21,999 bases of DNA from Chara braunii (lineage: Eukaryota; Streptophyta; Charophyceae; Charales; Characeae): assembly GCA_003427395.1 (NCBI GenBank), contig BFEA01000036.1:4953817-4975815 (forward strand), given 5' to 3'. This document shows, piece by piece, positions 1 to 8,217 of this stretch; the stretch's first letter is position 1; each line of letters opens with the position of its first letter. The translations under genes were made by a program, and so were the position numbers. The notes under the pieces were generated by a model. It had not been told where the DNA came from, did not search any database, and saw only the letters and a program-made list of their open reading frames with translations.

Positions 1-340
1 TGAGATATCGATATTTTATGTATAATCGAGCAAATATTTTCGATTATGTGCAAACCTACACACAAATGCATGTGATTGGAAAGCGGGTGGTGGTTTTATA
101 TTATAAGACATGATGTCGTAGTAAAATGAGTTATCGATATTTCATGTCTAACAAAGCAAATGTTTTCGATTATGTCTAAACCTTTAACACAAATGCATGT
201 GACTGGAAAGCAGGTGGCGGTTCAATATTGTAAGACATGGTGTGGAAGTAAAATGAGTTATCGATATTTTATGTATAACCGAGCAAAAATTTTCGATTAT
301 GTGGAAACCTACGCATAAATGCATGCGATTGGAAAGCGGA
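1..340. repeat. 126-bp satellite-like tandem repeat, about 2.7 units
   Basis: Units start at 1, 127 and 254, each opening with TGAG(A/T)TATCGATATTT and containing a TTTCGATTATGT block, an ACACAAATGCATG(T/C) block and a GATTGGAAAGCGG-type block. The periods are 126 and 127 bases. The third unit breaks off near 340 at an A-rich/TA run. Copies differ by scattered substitutions. The array may extend left of the window. Confidence 0.85.
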
Positions 341-1002
341 AAAAAATATATATATCCTGCATTTTGATAAACCATTTCACCAATATTTCTGTAGAAAAAA
401 AAAAAGACATGCCTTTTATAGAACAAAATGCCAAAACATATGAAATAAAGTGAAATTAGAAAACAAGTTTTGTGAGAAATGAACGAGTACTATACAAAAG
501 AAGAAAACAGGATTGAAAAATTATGAAGTTTGCAATGAAAACAAGTGCCAGATTGACAATAATATTTCAAGGTATCCCCCGAATATAGATATAAATGTAA
601 AAAAATCAGAAAGAAAGAGAAAAAATCAAGGAAGTAATGTGAAAAATGTATGAATAGTATACAAAATAAAGAAAAAAGTAGGCCGAAATTATAGAATTTG
701 AAAAAAAAAACGTAGTAGTCCCCAAGAAAAGGTACATACTTCAAAAAAATTAGAGAAAACAAGTGGTGGATACACACTAAATTTTCAAGGCATCCCCTGA
801 ATTCGGAGGGTTGAAAAAGATAAAAACACGAAAAAATGCTTGAAAAAAGGACTTTCAATTTCGCGCAAAAAATAAAATATGAACGTTTTAACGAAATCGC
901 AATTTTCCTTAAGTCGCATCGAGGGAGTAACAACTCAAGAATGCACTTCCACTGAGGACAAACTATACATGCCGACTAACTCCTTTTCGGAAGAACCACC
1001 TT
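341..1002. other. AT-rich stretch without a recognisable gene
   Basis: Very A-rich on the plus strand. It holds a degenerate internal repetition: an ACAAGTG block followed by TTTCAAGG(T/C)ATCCCC occurs near 540-580 and again near 760-800. The open frames here, including a 147-codon minus-strand frame, encode low-complexity Phe/Leu-rich peptides as expected from AT-rich DNA. I see nothing to support a gene. Confidence 0.5.
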
Positions 1003-1172
1003 CCACAGAAGTAAGTCACCCCATTCACCCCTGGTCCCATGCCAGGCGTGGGTTTCATGCAGAATCTATGTCCCCGTGAAAGGCAATCCACAGAAGTAAG
1101 TCACCCCATTCAGCCCTGGTCCCATGCCAGGCGTGGGTTTCATGCAGAATCTATGTCCCCATGAAAGGCAAT
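1003..1172. repeat. 85-bp perfect-period tandem duplication
   Basis: Copy 1 is 1003-1087 and copy 2 is 1088-1172, both starting CCACAGAAGTAAGTCACCCC. Only about two substitutions separate them (C/G in the CATTCA-CCCTGG segment, G/A before TGAAAGGC), so the duplication is recent. Confidence 0.92.
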
Positions 1173-2120
1173 CCATACGTACACCACCAATCAAACAACA
1201 TACAAAACACAATGGATATGGAGACAACCAAACAACCAATCATAAATGCCATGCATATATCACATATAATTAACACATAGGCCTCTTTTCGGACTAGCCA
1301 GAGCGCTATCCTGGTGGCCACTACTTTTCGAGCTCTATCGATAGTTAGCCAGGCAGTTCGCAAGCGACTCAAATCATCACCAGTTCAAACTATCGACGAG
1401 TCTAAGCATCGTACTGGCCATAGTACCTATCACACCACAACCCAGCCTGGGCTCAAAGAAAATATTCTTACACTCCGCACTTTATCAATTCTCCTTTCAT
1501 CCATGCCGCGTTCATATCGACAACTCTCTCTAACGTAGGGATCATATGACTAGGGCAGATGCTCCATCTTAGCTTGACCATCGCCGAAGGCAGGCTCGAC
1601 ACACCAAACCCGTAATAACTCAATTAGCCTTGGATTCCAATCATAGGTATACTTAGTAATGCCCGCGTCACCTTACTCGCTCCTAGCCGAATCGAGCCCG
1701 CAAGCCTTACCCGGAAAACGACGTTTCAACCCCATTTAGTCGCATACTAGATGGTGCTCACAGCGCCTAATCATGGCGCCTATCGATCTCAAGCAACCTT
1801 CACTGCATCCCTCAAACCCCACTCACGGAATTAACTCTCGCTTCATGCCTTATCCAATAACATATGCAATCAGCCGCTCCTCCTACCCCAATCAATAGAG
1901 CAAAAGCGGTCCTTCCCCGCGGATTATCAACCTGCCTCGAATCAGGGCTCGACTTCTAAGGACCTCCCAGTCCTTAGGGTACTTCCAATGATAGTCAAAA
2001 TATTAGCCAATCGCTCATACGAGTCTACCAAGACTTCTCACTTGCCTATTTCTCACTTTCATACCCGGATGTCGTTCCACCAGGGACAACCGTAGGCAGC
2101 CGTTATCCCCGGCAACGGCG
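1173..2120. other. Unassigned stretch
   Basis: No coding frame, tRNA or rRNA that I recognise on either strand. Composition shifts from A/C-rich (1173-1270) to mixed and C-rich. Short open frames have no recognisable motif. It could be the body of a non-autonomous element that ends at the inverted repeat starting near 2121, but I have no direct support for that. Confidence 0.4.
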
Positions 2121-2526
2121 CAACCTGTCAAGCGCATCGGTCCAACGCCGCACGCGGCAGCGCGGGACCCTCTCGGCCGCGTCTAGCAGGAGTTGGATCA
2201 ACCTCGTCACGGACACACAAATGGAGCTTCCTTAGGCCGCTCCGGCCGAGTGCGCCAGCCATACCTCTCGCAAGCCCCTATGATAGGATAGGGCCTACAC
2301 AAGGCACAACTTACCTCCACCTTACGGGAGATGTCACCTCCCTTCAGTGGGCGTATCCCCGCCGAGCTACCGGTCCACCTCTCCGATTGCAATTGATTAG
2401 CTTTCGTATTGTGGACGGGTAGCTCCATTTGTGTGTCCGTGACGAGGTTGATCCAACTCCTGCGTGACACGGCCGAGAGGGTCCCGCGCTGCCGCGTGCG
2501 GCGCCGGACCGATGCGCTCGACAGGT
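2121..2526. repeat. Inverted repeat with ~106-bp arms and ~190-bp spacer
   Basis: The left arm (2121-2229) reads CAACCTGTCAAGCGCATCGG and runs through a GC-rich block to ACACACAAATGGAGCT. The right arm (2421-2526) is its reverse complement with few differences, for example CCAACG versus CCGGCG and GCGTCTAGCAGG versus GTGTCACGCAGG. By eye the arms are over 90% identical. The spacer (2230-2420) has no recognised content. An 87-codon minus-strand frame covers part of the structure but looks incidental. The pair could fold into a long hairpin RNA or be a foldback mobile element. Confidence 0.88.
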
Positions 2527-2550
2527 GGTTTCAACCCCTTTTTTTTTTCT

Positions 2551-2637
2551 GTGTGGTCCGATCTACCACGGATCAGATATTAAACTGATCTGAACCGATA
2601 CTACACTTGACCTTAGTCAGAAGGCCGAGAAAGGCAT
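2551..2637 (-). ncRNA. U2 spliceosomal snRNA-like sequence, 5' half only
   Basis: Read on the minus strand from 2637, it opens ATGCCTTTCTCGGCCTTCTG, very close to the 5' end of plant U2. The GTGTAGTA branch-point-pairing block follows. Stem IIa is at 2590-2571 (GATCAG with CTGATC around a TTTAATAT loop), and a stem IIb-like GGT/ACC hairpin is at 2569-2553. In eukaryotes U2 pairs with the intron branch site in the spliceosome. Instead of a U-rich Sm site and the 3' stem-loops, the minus strand enters a run of ten A (2548-2539) and then the unrelated inverted repeat. Stem I has an apparent C/A mismatch, whereas the end pair of stem IIa is changed on both sides, relative to the usual U-A, to G-C. 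I read it as a truncated copy, probably a retropseudogene with an A tail. A divergent functional RNA is less likely without an Sm site. Confidence 0.8.
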
Positions 2638-2639
2638 CT

Positions 2640-3539
2640 CGCCCCAATTTTTAACGGATGTCCCGAAGGACTCGACCGGGGCAATGCCCCGCGGCTCCCC
2701 CAAAGGCCACTCGGCCTCCCACCTTCGCGAATCTGCCCCCCCCTTCCGAGGCCGGATTCCGGTGCCTCATACAGCCTCAACCCTCCGGCGAGCGCTCAGG
2801 CTCGCCCGTTTGCGGGCCAGGCGGCCTCAGGGCTGCTGGCACATCACCAACCCTGCGGACTGGGCCCGCCACCGCACCCATAAGCAAAACCGAGGGGGAT
2901 AGCCTTGGCCGCCATCGACCCCACAGGTCCCTTCCACGACGCTCCGCTGCAGCTACTGCGCCAACGCCTGCTGGCCTCGATCCCCGCTCCTCTATATCGT
3001 CAACCCAGTGCCGTAACCTATAGCGCTAAGCCCAAGCCTGAAACCCATCTCCGCGGAGTCCCATATGAGGCGGTGCGGCGCGGTGTTTTGGGGCAACAAC
3101 CCAGCTGCGCGGCCCTAGTGCCCACGCCGGCTTGCTTATACCGTGCCATAATCACCCCGCGCGTCATCATACGACACCCCGCTCACCGTGCGAAGTCGCG
3201 CCGTTGTTGCCGATGCCGTCGTCGGGGCCGTTCTCCACACGCGTGCTCGACTCGGTCAACCGTAGCCATTGAAACAAAATATCTCCTTTTTCCTGGTTTA
3301 ATCAAGAGCAACCAAAAATAAAATCTTAGATATAGGAATAAAAATAAACAGACCGGCGCCCTGAGCCGGTTTCGTAATCAACGTAAGGAGACGAATCACG
3401 CGTGCCTTAAACCTGCGCGCCCACGCACTCTCTATACTAGCCAACCAACCAGTCAATCGTAAATCACAGACGAGGCCGTGCCTAGCGCGGTATACTCACA
3501 CTTCAAACCAGAACCATTTTTTGTCGCTTGCAAAAACCA
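2640..3539. other. GC-rich unassigned region
   Basis: C-rich DNA with several overlapping open frames (up to 138 codons) whose translations are Pro/Arg/Ala-rich and show no domain I recognise. They overlap each other in different frames, as expected from GC-rich noncoding DNA. A short hairpin, ACCGGC (3352-3357) with GCCGGT (3365-3370), lies in an AT-richer patch at 3290-3370. There is no similarity to the pol or gag parts of the Ty3-type element that starts near 3600. Confidence 0.4.
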
Positions 3540-3569
3540 GCGCGGATACCCTTGTAAGGGTATTCGCGC
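3540..3569. repeat. Near-perfect 30-bp palindrome (14-bp stem)
   Basis: The left arm 3540-3553 pairs with the right arm 3556-3569 around a two-base centre: GCGCGG then ATACCCTT, GT, AAGGGTAT then TCGCGC. One G-T pair is the only imperfection. It lies about 30 bases before the point where Ty3-type homology begins, so it may mark an insertion site, a cruciform, or the end of another element. Confidence 0.85.
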
Positions 3570-3605
3570 CGACAGCGCCCCTTTCAGAGGGTTAGCATCG
3601 ATACG

Positions 3606-4592
3606 ATGGATATCAACGTTCCGAGAGGGTCCGTCGATCAGGGAGAACTCAATGTTCTTTTAGTGGCCATCGATCATTTTTCAAAATGGATCGAGGCGTA
3701 CCCTATGACCAGCCGGAATTCGCAGGAAGTAGCCTGGTACGTAAATCGATTTTTTTGCATGCATCTAGACGTAGAAGAGGTACACATGGACAATGGGTCG
3801 GAATTTCAAAGCGAAGTAGAACGTCACCTATTCAGGGCGATCGTTAAGATTATCTACTTGCCGGGGCATTGGCCTTAAGCCAATGGCCTGGTAGAAAATG
3901 CCTACCGACTGATTAAGACGGCCCTTAGACGGAATATCACTGCGGGAGACACCCGACCCTGGCCGGTCATTGTCGATCACATTTTGGCCGTTTATCGGGC
4001 TACCCCACACGGTAGTACTGGGGTGTCCCCCTTTCAATTGAGAACGAATAGTGTCTCTCGGGTGCAATTGTCCCCCTTAGTAGGTACAAAAGTTAGAGCA
4101 ACACAGGCCCAGAATCGAGACAAGGCCCGCCACTACATGGACTTAATGGCTAGGGCCTATCCCCCGTTAGCTCGTCGTCGACAGCAGGCCGTAGATCGGA
4201 CACATCAACGGCAGATCCGTGACTACAGGAATCGACACGCATCGGCGGGACCACTGCCCCGCTATAAAGTTGGGGACTTGGTGCAGGTACGAAAATCTGC
4301 GCGCTCCTCCAAGATCCACCCACGCTACACAGGCATTTACGAGATCACGGAAGTTGGCGCACAGGGACAGCACTCCGTGAAGCTGATTCCCTGTCACAAC
4401 TCCCAGGCCCGACCACTGACACGACACACTGCCACGCTCCAGCCCTTCCAACCATCGCAATGTCCCCTACGGACCCCCGCTCCTGCGAGATCACCCTCTC
4501 CTTCTTCATCCTCCTCCTCTTCCCGATTTGCCTCGTCCATTGGTGCTGAGCGTTTCAGGGAGCAGGATGAACCATCGACAACCGGAGCATGA
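3606..4592 (+). pseudogene. Ty3-type integrase, core and C-terminal domain (broken)
   Basis: Integrase inserts retroelement DNA into the genome. One frame runs from 3606 to 4592 with a single TAA (3876-3878) where copy 2 has CAA (Gln). The visible motifs are IDHFSKWIEAYP (first catalytic Asp), MDNGSEF (second Asp) and ANGLVEN (catalytic Glu), a DDE triad with 34 residues between the last two in copy 2. After YRATPHGSTGVSPFQLR come a long helical segment and a YKVGDLVQVRK...RYTGIYEI block corresponding to the GPY/F-type C-terminal domain. No chromodomain is visible. The N-terminal HHCC zinc-binding domain is missing. The frame extends to 4592 because the codon aligned with the copy 2 stop (TGA, 19930-19932) is CGA here, and so it overlaps the ATG of ORF2 at 4567. 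The Ser-rich end is weakly conserved. Confidence 0.9.
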
Positions 4593-5097
4593 GCCCCTCG
4601 AGCACTTTCAGACGCCGCTTGCAGATCGCTTGTTGCGGCATAGGTTTAATTAGGAGAGGGAGTTGCGGTACGACATCCAACAGGTGAACGTGCCAGTGCC
4701 CGGGGTTGCTGATTTGGCAGCGTACTCGTTGCTCTGCGATCGACTGACATATGCGGGAGTGTACGTGGACGTGACGCAGTTGCCTGGCCGAAAGACGACC
4801 GTGCGCTCCAGGTGGCACCCAACTTCGTGCACAGCGTCGCCACCTTCATTGGAGACTTGACGGTCCTACCGCAGCAGAATCAGGAGCCGGCGCACAGCTT
4901 TGTGCGCGAATACGTGGTGGAAGCGGCCAGATCAGTGGCCAGAGTGCAAGGACGGGGGGGACACCGATTCACAGCCCACGAAGTGCTATTGCGTAGGGCA
5001 GAGGACGGACCGATTGCGTTGGTGCCGCAGCTCCCCACGCTTCTCCCTCCCGCTGCTCCTCTCAACCTTCAAGCTATTCCCCCTTGTCCCGTACTAA
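4567..5097 (+). pseudogene. Retroelement ORF2 of unknown function, copy 1 (broken)
   Basis: The ATG at 4567, in the +1 frame relative to integrase, opens MNHRQPEHEPLEHFQTPLAD, nearly the same as copy 2. TAG at 4651-4653 replaces a Glu codon. About 19 bases are missing near 4790-4800 relative to copy 2, and one base is gained near 5083, so the middle lies in another frame (4812 onwards, APNFVHSVATFI...). The frame reaches TACTAA immediately before the ATG of ORF3. I recognise no domain; the product would be about 182 residues, mostly helical in character with a Pro/Leu-rich end. Conservation of order and frame in both copies argues that it was a real gene of the element, possibly structural or accessory. 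Confidence 0.7.
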
Positions 5098-6084
5098 ATG
5101 CCTCCTTTCTTCTCCTACACCACCCTCCCCTACCAGCTCACGGAGGGCCCTTACCCCATGCGCGAGTTCTCAGAGTATTTGGTGGAGCTAACTGACATGG
5201 AGCCGCTGCCCTTCGCCGACGAAGACGCATGGGAGTTGCACCGTCCGCTGTACAAGTCAGTGGCACTGGGGATGTTCCGGTTCTTCGTGGATCACGAAGA
5301 CCACGCTATCGGGGAGCACTTCGTCGTTTACTAAGTCATCGCGCGGCCCAAGCTAGCTGAGAAGGAAGGGACGGTGGCGTTGTACCCCTTCGCCCAGCTC
5401 CAGACGATCGATCTGGGATTGTTGGAGCTCATACACCTTGAGCTCCTCTCCATTGCGCAAGTGATCACGAGCGAGGAGGAGGAGATCCAACTACGATTGC
5501 GGACAGCGACGGCCCCGCGGAGGACATACAACGTGGTCGTCATCCCGGATTTCATTGCGCATCAGGCGGAGGGGTTGGAGGACTTCCCGGAGGAAAGGCC
5601 GTTGCAGCCTCCCTCGTCGTATCCTCGACCAGCGCCACCAAAGGCCCCTAAGAAGACGCCGAATAGGAAGAGACGCCACCCATCGCCAGGAGCGCAAGGC
5701 AGCAGGATCGGCGGCGGCGAGGAGGTGATTCAGCCCGCGCGCACGCGGATTCGTGACCCTGTGCCTGGGAGTGCAGCGACGCTCGTTAAGGAGACTATCG
5801 TCCCATCGCCACCCATTCCGCATGTGCCCGATCTCAATCTTGATGGAGCCGGGCCATCATCATCAGCAGCATCCGGAGGAGGAAGCCGAATGGGATTTCC
5901 GGATCCCATATCCGGACCCCCCGTCCTCGCGGGACCTCTCCATTCTCGCAAGCCACCCCGGGGTGCCCCAGTCATTGACATTAGTAGTTCATCCGAGCCG
6001 GACGGTCCATTCGACCAAGGTGGACTTCATGGTGGAGCCCGCCACCATCAGGCTCAAGGCCATCGCGGGGGCGCCGCGCCCTGA
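5098..6084 (+). pseudogene. Retroelement ORF3 with basic patch and SIM-like motif, copy 1 (broken)
   Basis: The ATG at 5098 follows the ORF2 TAA with no gap. The frame runs to TGA at 6082-6084 (about 328 codons) with one nonsense codon, TAA at 5332-5334, where copy 2 has TAC. The N-terminal third (PPFFSYTTLPYQLTEG, FRFFVDHEDH) is compact and globular-looking. A middle acidic SEEEEIQ segment is followed by a Pro-rich tail with the basic patch KKTPNRKRRH (nuclear-localisation-like). Near the end, VIDISSSSEPDG (from 5971) matches the hydrophobic core plus Ser/acidic run of SUMO-interacting motifs. The last 242 bases overlap ORF4. The family is unknown to me; nuclear entry or host-factor binding is inference from motifs only. 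Confidence 0.72.
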
Positions 6085-6475
6085 TCCGGCGTGGGAGCTA
6101 TATCTGACACCCCCTTTCCAACGGTGTATTGCGGCGCGATTGGCTGGGACGCTCATCTACGAGACCGGGCAGCGTCCAAATGCGATGTACCACTTCCTGG
6201 TCTTCGCGGCGCAGAAGCGGGAGCGGCCGCCTTACACCGAGACTCATGTGGTGATGACAGGTCCACGGCCCCGATCGGTGCGCAAGCGGGTGGTGTGAGC
6301 GGTAGCGGATCTGGCGCCACGTGCCCTCTCACATGTGCCGAGGGCTTTCCTTTACCCCTCATTCGTCCAGCATCACTTCCATGAGGAAGATGTGCCGACG
6401 ACTCCTACGGCAATGGCCGCTTTTCTTCCACCTATTCCGCCCCCTCTCAACCCCGACATAGATCACTTCCTCTGA
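5843..6475 (+). pseudogene. Retroelement ORF4, overlapping ORF3, copy 1 (one nonsense codon)
   Basis: The ATG at 5843 opens MEPGHH in the +1 frame relative to ORF3. The frame continues past the ORF3 stop to TGA 6473-6475, interrupted once by TGA at 6296-6298 where copy 2 has CGA. It aligns residue by residue with copy 2, with one in-frame three-base indel near the start. Recognisable conserved blocks are AEWDFRIPYPDPPSSRDL, FMVEPATIRL, CIAARLAGTLIYETGQRPN, MYHFLVFAAQKRE and a terminal LNPDIDHFL. I do not recognise the family. About 210 codons. An upstream extension of the open frame to 5753 exists, but the shared ATG is the simplest start. Confidence 0.72.
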
Positions 6476-6573
6476 TCACCCTCGTCTACCTCTCCCCTGT
6501 CCTCTCCTTCTCCTTCTCCTCTTTTTCTTCATCTTTTCCGGATCTAAAGCTCGCGCGACGATACGCGCTGTAT
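6476..6573 (+). other. CT-rich 3' tail and terminal hairpin of the Ty3-type copy
   Basis: TGATCACCCTCGTCTACCTC after the ORF4 stop is shared exactly with copy 2, followed by CT-rich DNA. The last shared element is GCGCG (6552-6556) and CGCGC (6563-6567), then TGTA. The copy 2 counterpart forms a longer perfect stem. An LTR retroelement would be expected to show a purine-rich tract and an LTR here; neither is seen. Confidence 0.6.
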
Positions 6574-6617
6574 ATATATATATATATTAAAAAAATAATA
6601 ATAATAATAAATAAAAA
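6571..6617. repeat. (TA)n and (AAT)n simple repeats
   Basis: (TA)8 at 6571-6587 is followed by an A run and (ATA)n/(AAT)n to about 6615. They lie exactly at the 3' end of the Ty3-type copy and could be the decayed remains of an A-rich tail or an independent microsatellite. Confidence 0.9.
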
Positions 6618-6630
6618 TCTTTTGACTTAC

Positions 6631-6769
6631 CGATCGGGCCAGCTGACGATGAATGGGCCGCCCGATCGAATGTATACTATGGGAGGAGATGATGGAGGAT
6701 GCAGGATGCATCCACGTAGATTAGGAAGATGATCGGGCCTGCAGATGATGAAGAAGCCGCCCGATCATC
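6631..6769. repeat. Two hairpins sharing the same GATCGGGC arms
   Basis: Hairpin 1 is CGATCGGGC (6631-6639) with GCCCGATCG (6660-6668). Hairpin 2 is GATGATCGGGC (6728-6738) with GCCCGATCATC (6759-6769). Both have perfect stems with loops of about 20 bases (GATGAA is in both loops). They are about 97 bases apart, so this looks like a diverged tandem duplication of one hairpin unit. Confidence 0.85.
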
Positions 6770-7420
6770 CATGATATGATGGAATCAGCAGTCGGAAGAC
6801 TGCTCATTTTTCGGAATCCCTTGTGTATCACAAATGTGATAAACTCAGATCCATACCGCGCGGCTTGCCGTATCCCTGAGGAAAAATCCCGCGGAAGCCC
6901 CGAAGTACGGACGCGGATAGAAAGGGGTTTTTCTTTCTTTTTGCTTTTGTTTTCTTTTTGAAACGACTTTTTCATTTTGTTTGGTCAATAACTCCCGCAG
7001 GCGAATAGCGGCCGCGGTATGAAACCAAGAAACGGGTGCGGTTGGGACTTTTTGAATTTTTGCGCGCACGCCCAAGCTCCGATTTCTTCGCGCGTCTCCC
7101 ATCCTCATTTCTTGCTTTGCATCCTCGCGCCATCTTCCCTTCTTGCCTCGCGCGTTTTCCCCATGCAGGACTTTTCATCTTCCCCTACGCCCAGCTTGAT
7201 CCTTACCCCGTCTTCCTCCGCGAAATCATTGGCTGCGTAGTTGGGATGCTCGGATCAATGTAGAAAGCGGGAAACCGCGCACCACTTGGACGAACACCCC
7301 AATCATGTAGCCATGCAATCCCGCGGGTCGAACCCTCTAACTCCCCACCTCCTTCTCCTGTCCTGCTCATCTACACCCTGCGCTGCCCGCAACTCGCGCT
7401 GTTAACCCGCCGCCTCCCTC
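6770..7420. other. Unassigned region before a TATA-box
   Basis: No convincing coding region. Frames of 60-87 codons on both strands overlap each other and have no recognisable motif. A small palindrome CAGTC-GGAA-GACTG lies near 6789. The DNA from about 7260 to 7420 is C-rich and may be the proximal promoter of the TATA-box that follows. Confidence 0.35.
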
Positions 7421-7422
7421 GC

Positions 7423-7429
7423 TATAAAT
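7423..7429 (+). promoter_or_regulatory. Candidate RNA polymerase II TATA-box
   Basis: TATAAAT sits in a GC-rich context (CTCGCTATAAATTTGCG). A CT-rich stretch (7439-7455) follows at the distance expected for an initiator, and an ATG is at 7472, opening a 31-codon frame (MLRELSRESAAPN...) that stops at 7565-7567. The arrangement resembles a core promoter with a short 5' leader. Whether the short frame is a first exon, a uORF or chance cannot be told from sequence alone. A promoter inside an unrecognised LTR is another possibility. Confidence 0.4.
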
Positions 7430-7567
7430 TTGCGCAACCCTCTCCTCTCCTTCTCTTTGATCTCGGCTGCAATGCTGCGCGAGCTATCAAGAGAGTCCGC
7501 GGCGCCAAACAGGCTCGACGAGCCCAAGGACGGGCGGAGTGACGACGTGGGGTGGGCCCCGTGGTAG

Positions 7568-8217
7568 TCTCGGGGCTAAGCAGTCGGAGGGACCGAGCAG
7601 TGGTGGGGATTGGACGCCGGTCGCGGTAGGGCCTTGTGGCTACGGTGGTCGGTGGTCTTGGGAAGTTTTGAAGGCTGGGCCTGGGGGCCGCAGCTAATTG
7701 AATTTTTTGTGTACAAGAAGGACTCACTTTTATCTCCATTGCTGCTTTGTCCATGCATGTTGTGTGTGTGAAGCCCCGAGTGATGGGAGCTGGTTGTGCG
7801 CACGAGTGATGTCGAAGGTTCATGGATGATTAGATGTCCTGTCAAAAGTTGTTGATTGCATGCATGTACGTGTGTATGAACTCGTCCGGGCGGGGATGGG
7901 GAAGCTGAACTGGGGGACCGTCTGCTAAGGAGTATGAGTGTGTTGATCCGGTTGTTCCCTTCCCCTCTGCGGCCTTTTCTGAGCTATCACGCGGTCTCGG
8001 CGCAACTCACCCTCTCTCTCTCTCTCTAATGCTTTCCTTTTTGAACTGATAGTTTTCGCTTTTGGAGCTTCTCGCCCCCGTACCGGTGACGTCAACCGCT
8101 TGCTTCCGCGCTGACGATCGACGCCCCTGCAAGGGGAGAGAGGGGAGAGAGCTTAGACTTTGTCGTCTTCCCTCGACGCACCCACCTTAAAGAGAGAGGA
8201 GTTGTGACGACTGTTGT
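7568..8217. other. Unassigned region, includes a CT microsatellite
   Basis: A (CT)n run lies at about 8009-8027. A CCCCT-GCA-AGGGG hairpin and a GA-rich purine stretch lie near 8127-8155. GTGTGTGTG-type runs occur near 7765. No coding frame with recognisable content is present. If the TATA-box at 7423 drives a spliced gene, this would be leader or intron, but I cannot place splice sites with confidence. Confidence 0.4.

Larger units (their letters stand above)
3600..6573 (+). mobile_element. Ty3/gypsy-type retroelement, copy 1, 5'-truncated
   Basis: From about 3606 to 6573 the DNA matches, in order and strand, the segment from 19066 to about 21991. It covers the integrase core and C-terminal domain, then ORF2, ORF3 and ORF4, then a CT-rich tail and a terminal GC hairpin. 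Reverse transcriptase, RNase H, protease and gag are absent upstream. No LTR or purine-rich tract is recognisable at the right end; homology stops at a GCGCG...CGCGC hairpin followed by (TA)n and A/T-rich DNA. Every main frame carries at least one nonsense codon or frameshift relative to copy 2, so the copy is dead. The left limit is approximate, set by where integrase similarity starts. Confidence 0.85.

Noticed and set aside
490-933. 147-codon minus-strand frame rich in Phe and Leu
   Set aside because: Low-complexity translation of A-rich DNA with repeated phrases, no domain.
1540-2110. Possible rRNA or structured RNA
   Set aside because: No segment matches conserved rRNA, SRP or RNase P cores that I could recognise.
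2207-2470. 87-codon minus-strand frame
   Set aside because: It lies in the inverted repeat and spacer and has no recognisable domain.
2658-3321. Overlapping plus-strand frames of 72-138 codons
   Set aside because: They overlap in different frames, are Pro/Arg-rich and show no domain; GC-rich noise is the simpler explanation.
5491-5981. Minus-strand frames inside ORF3/ORF4 of copy 1
   Set aside because: Shadows of the sense coding region; no conserved start or stop shared with copy 2.
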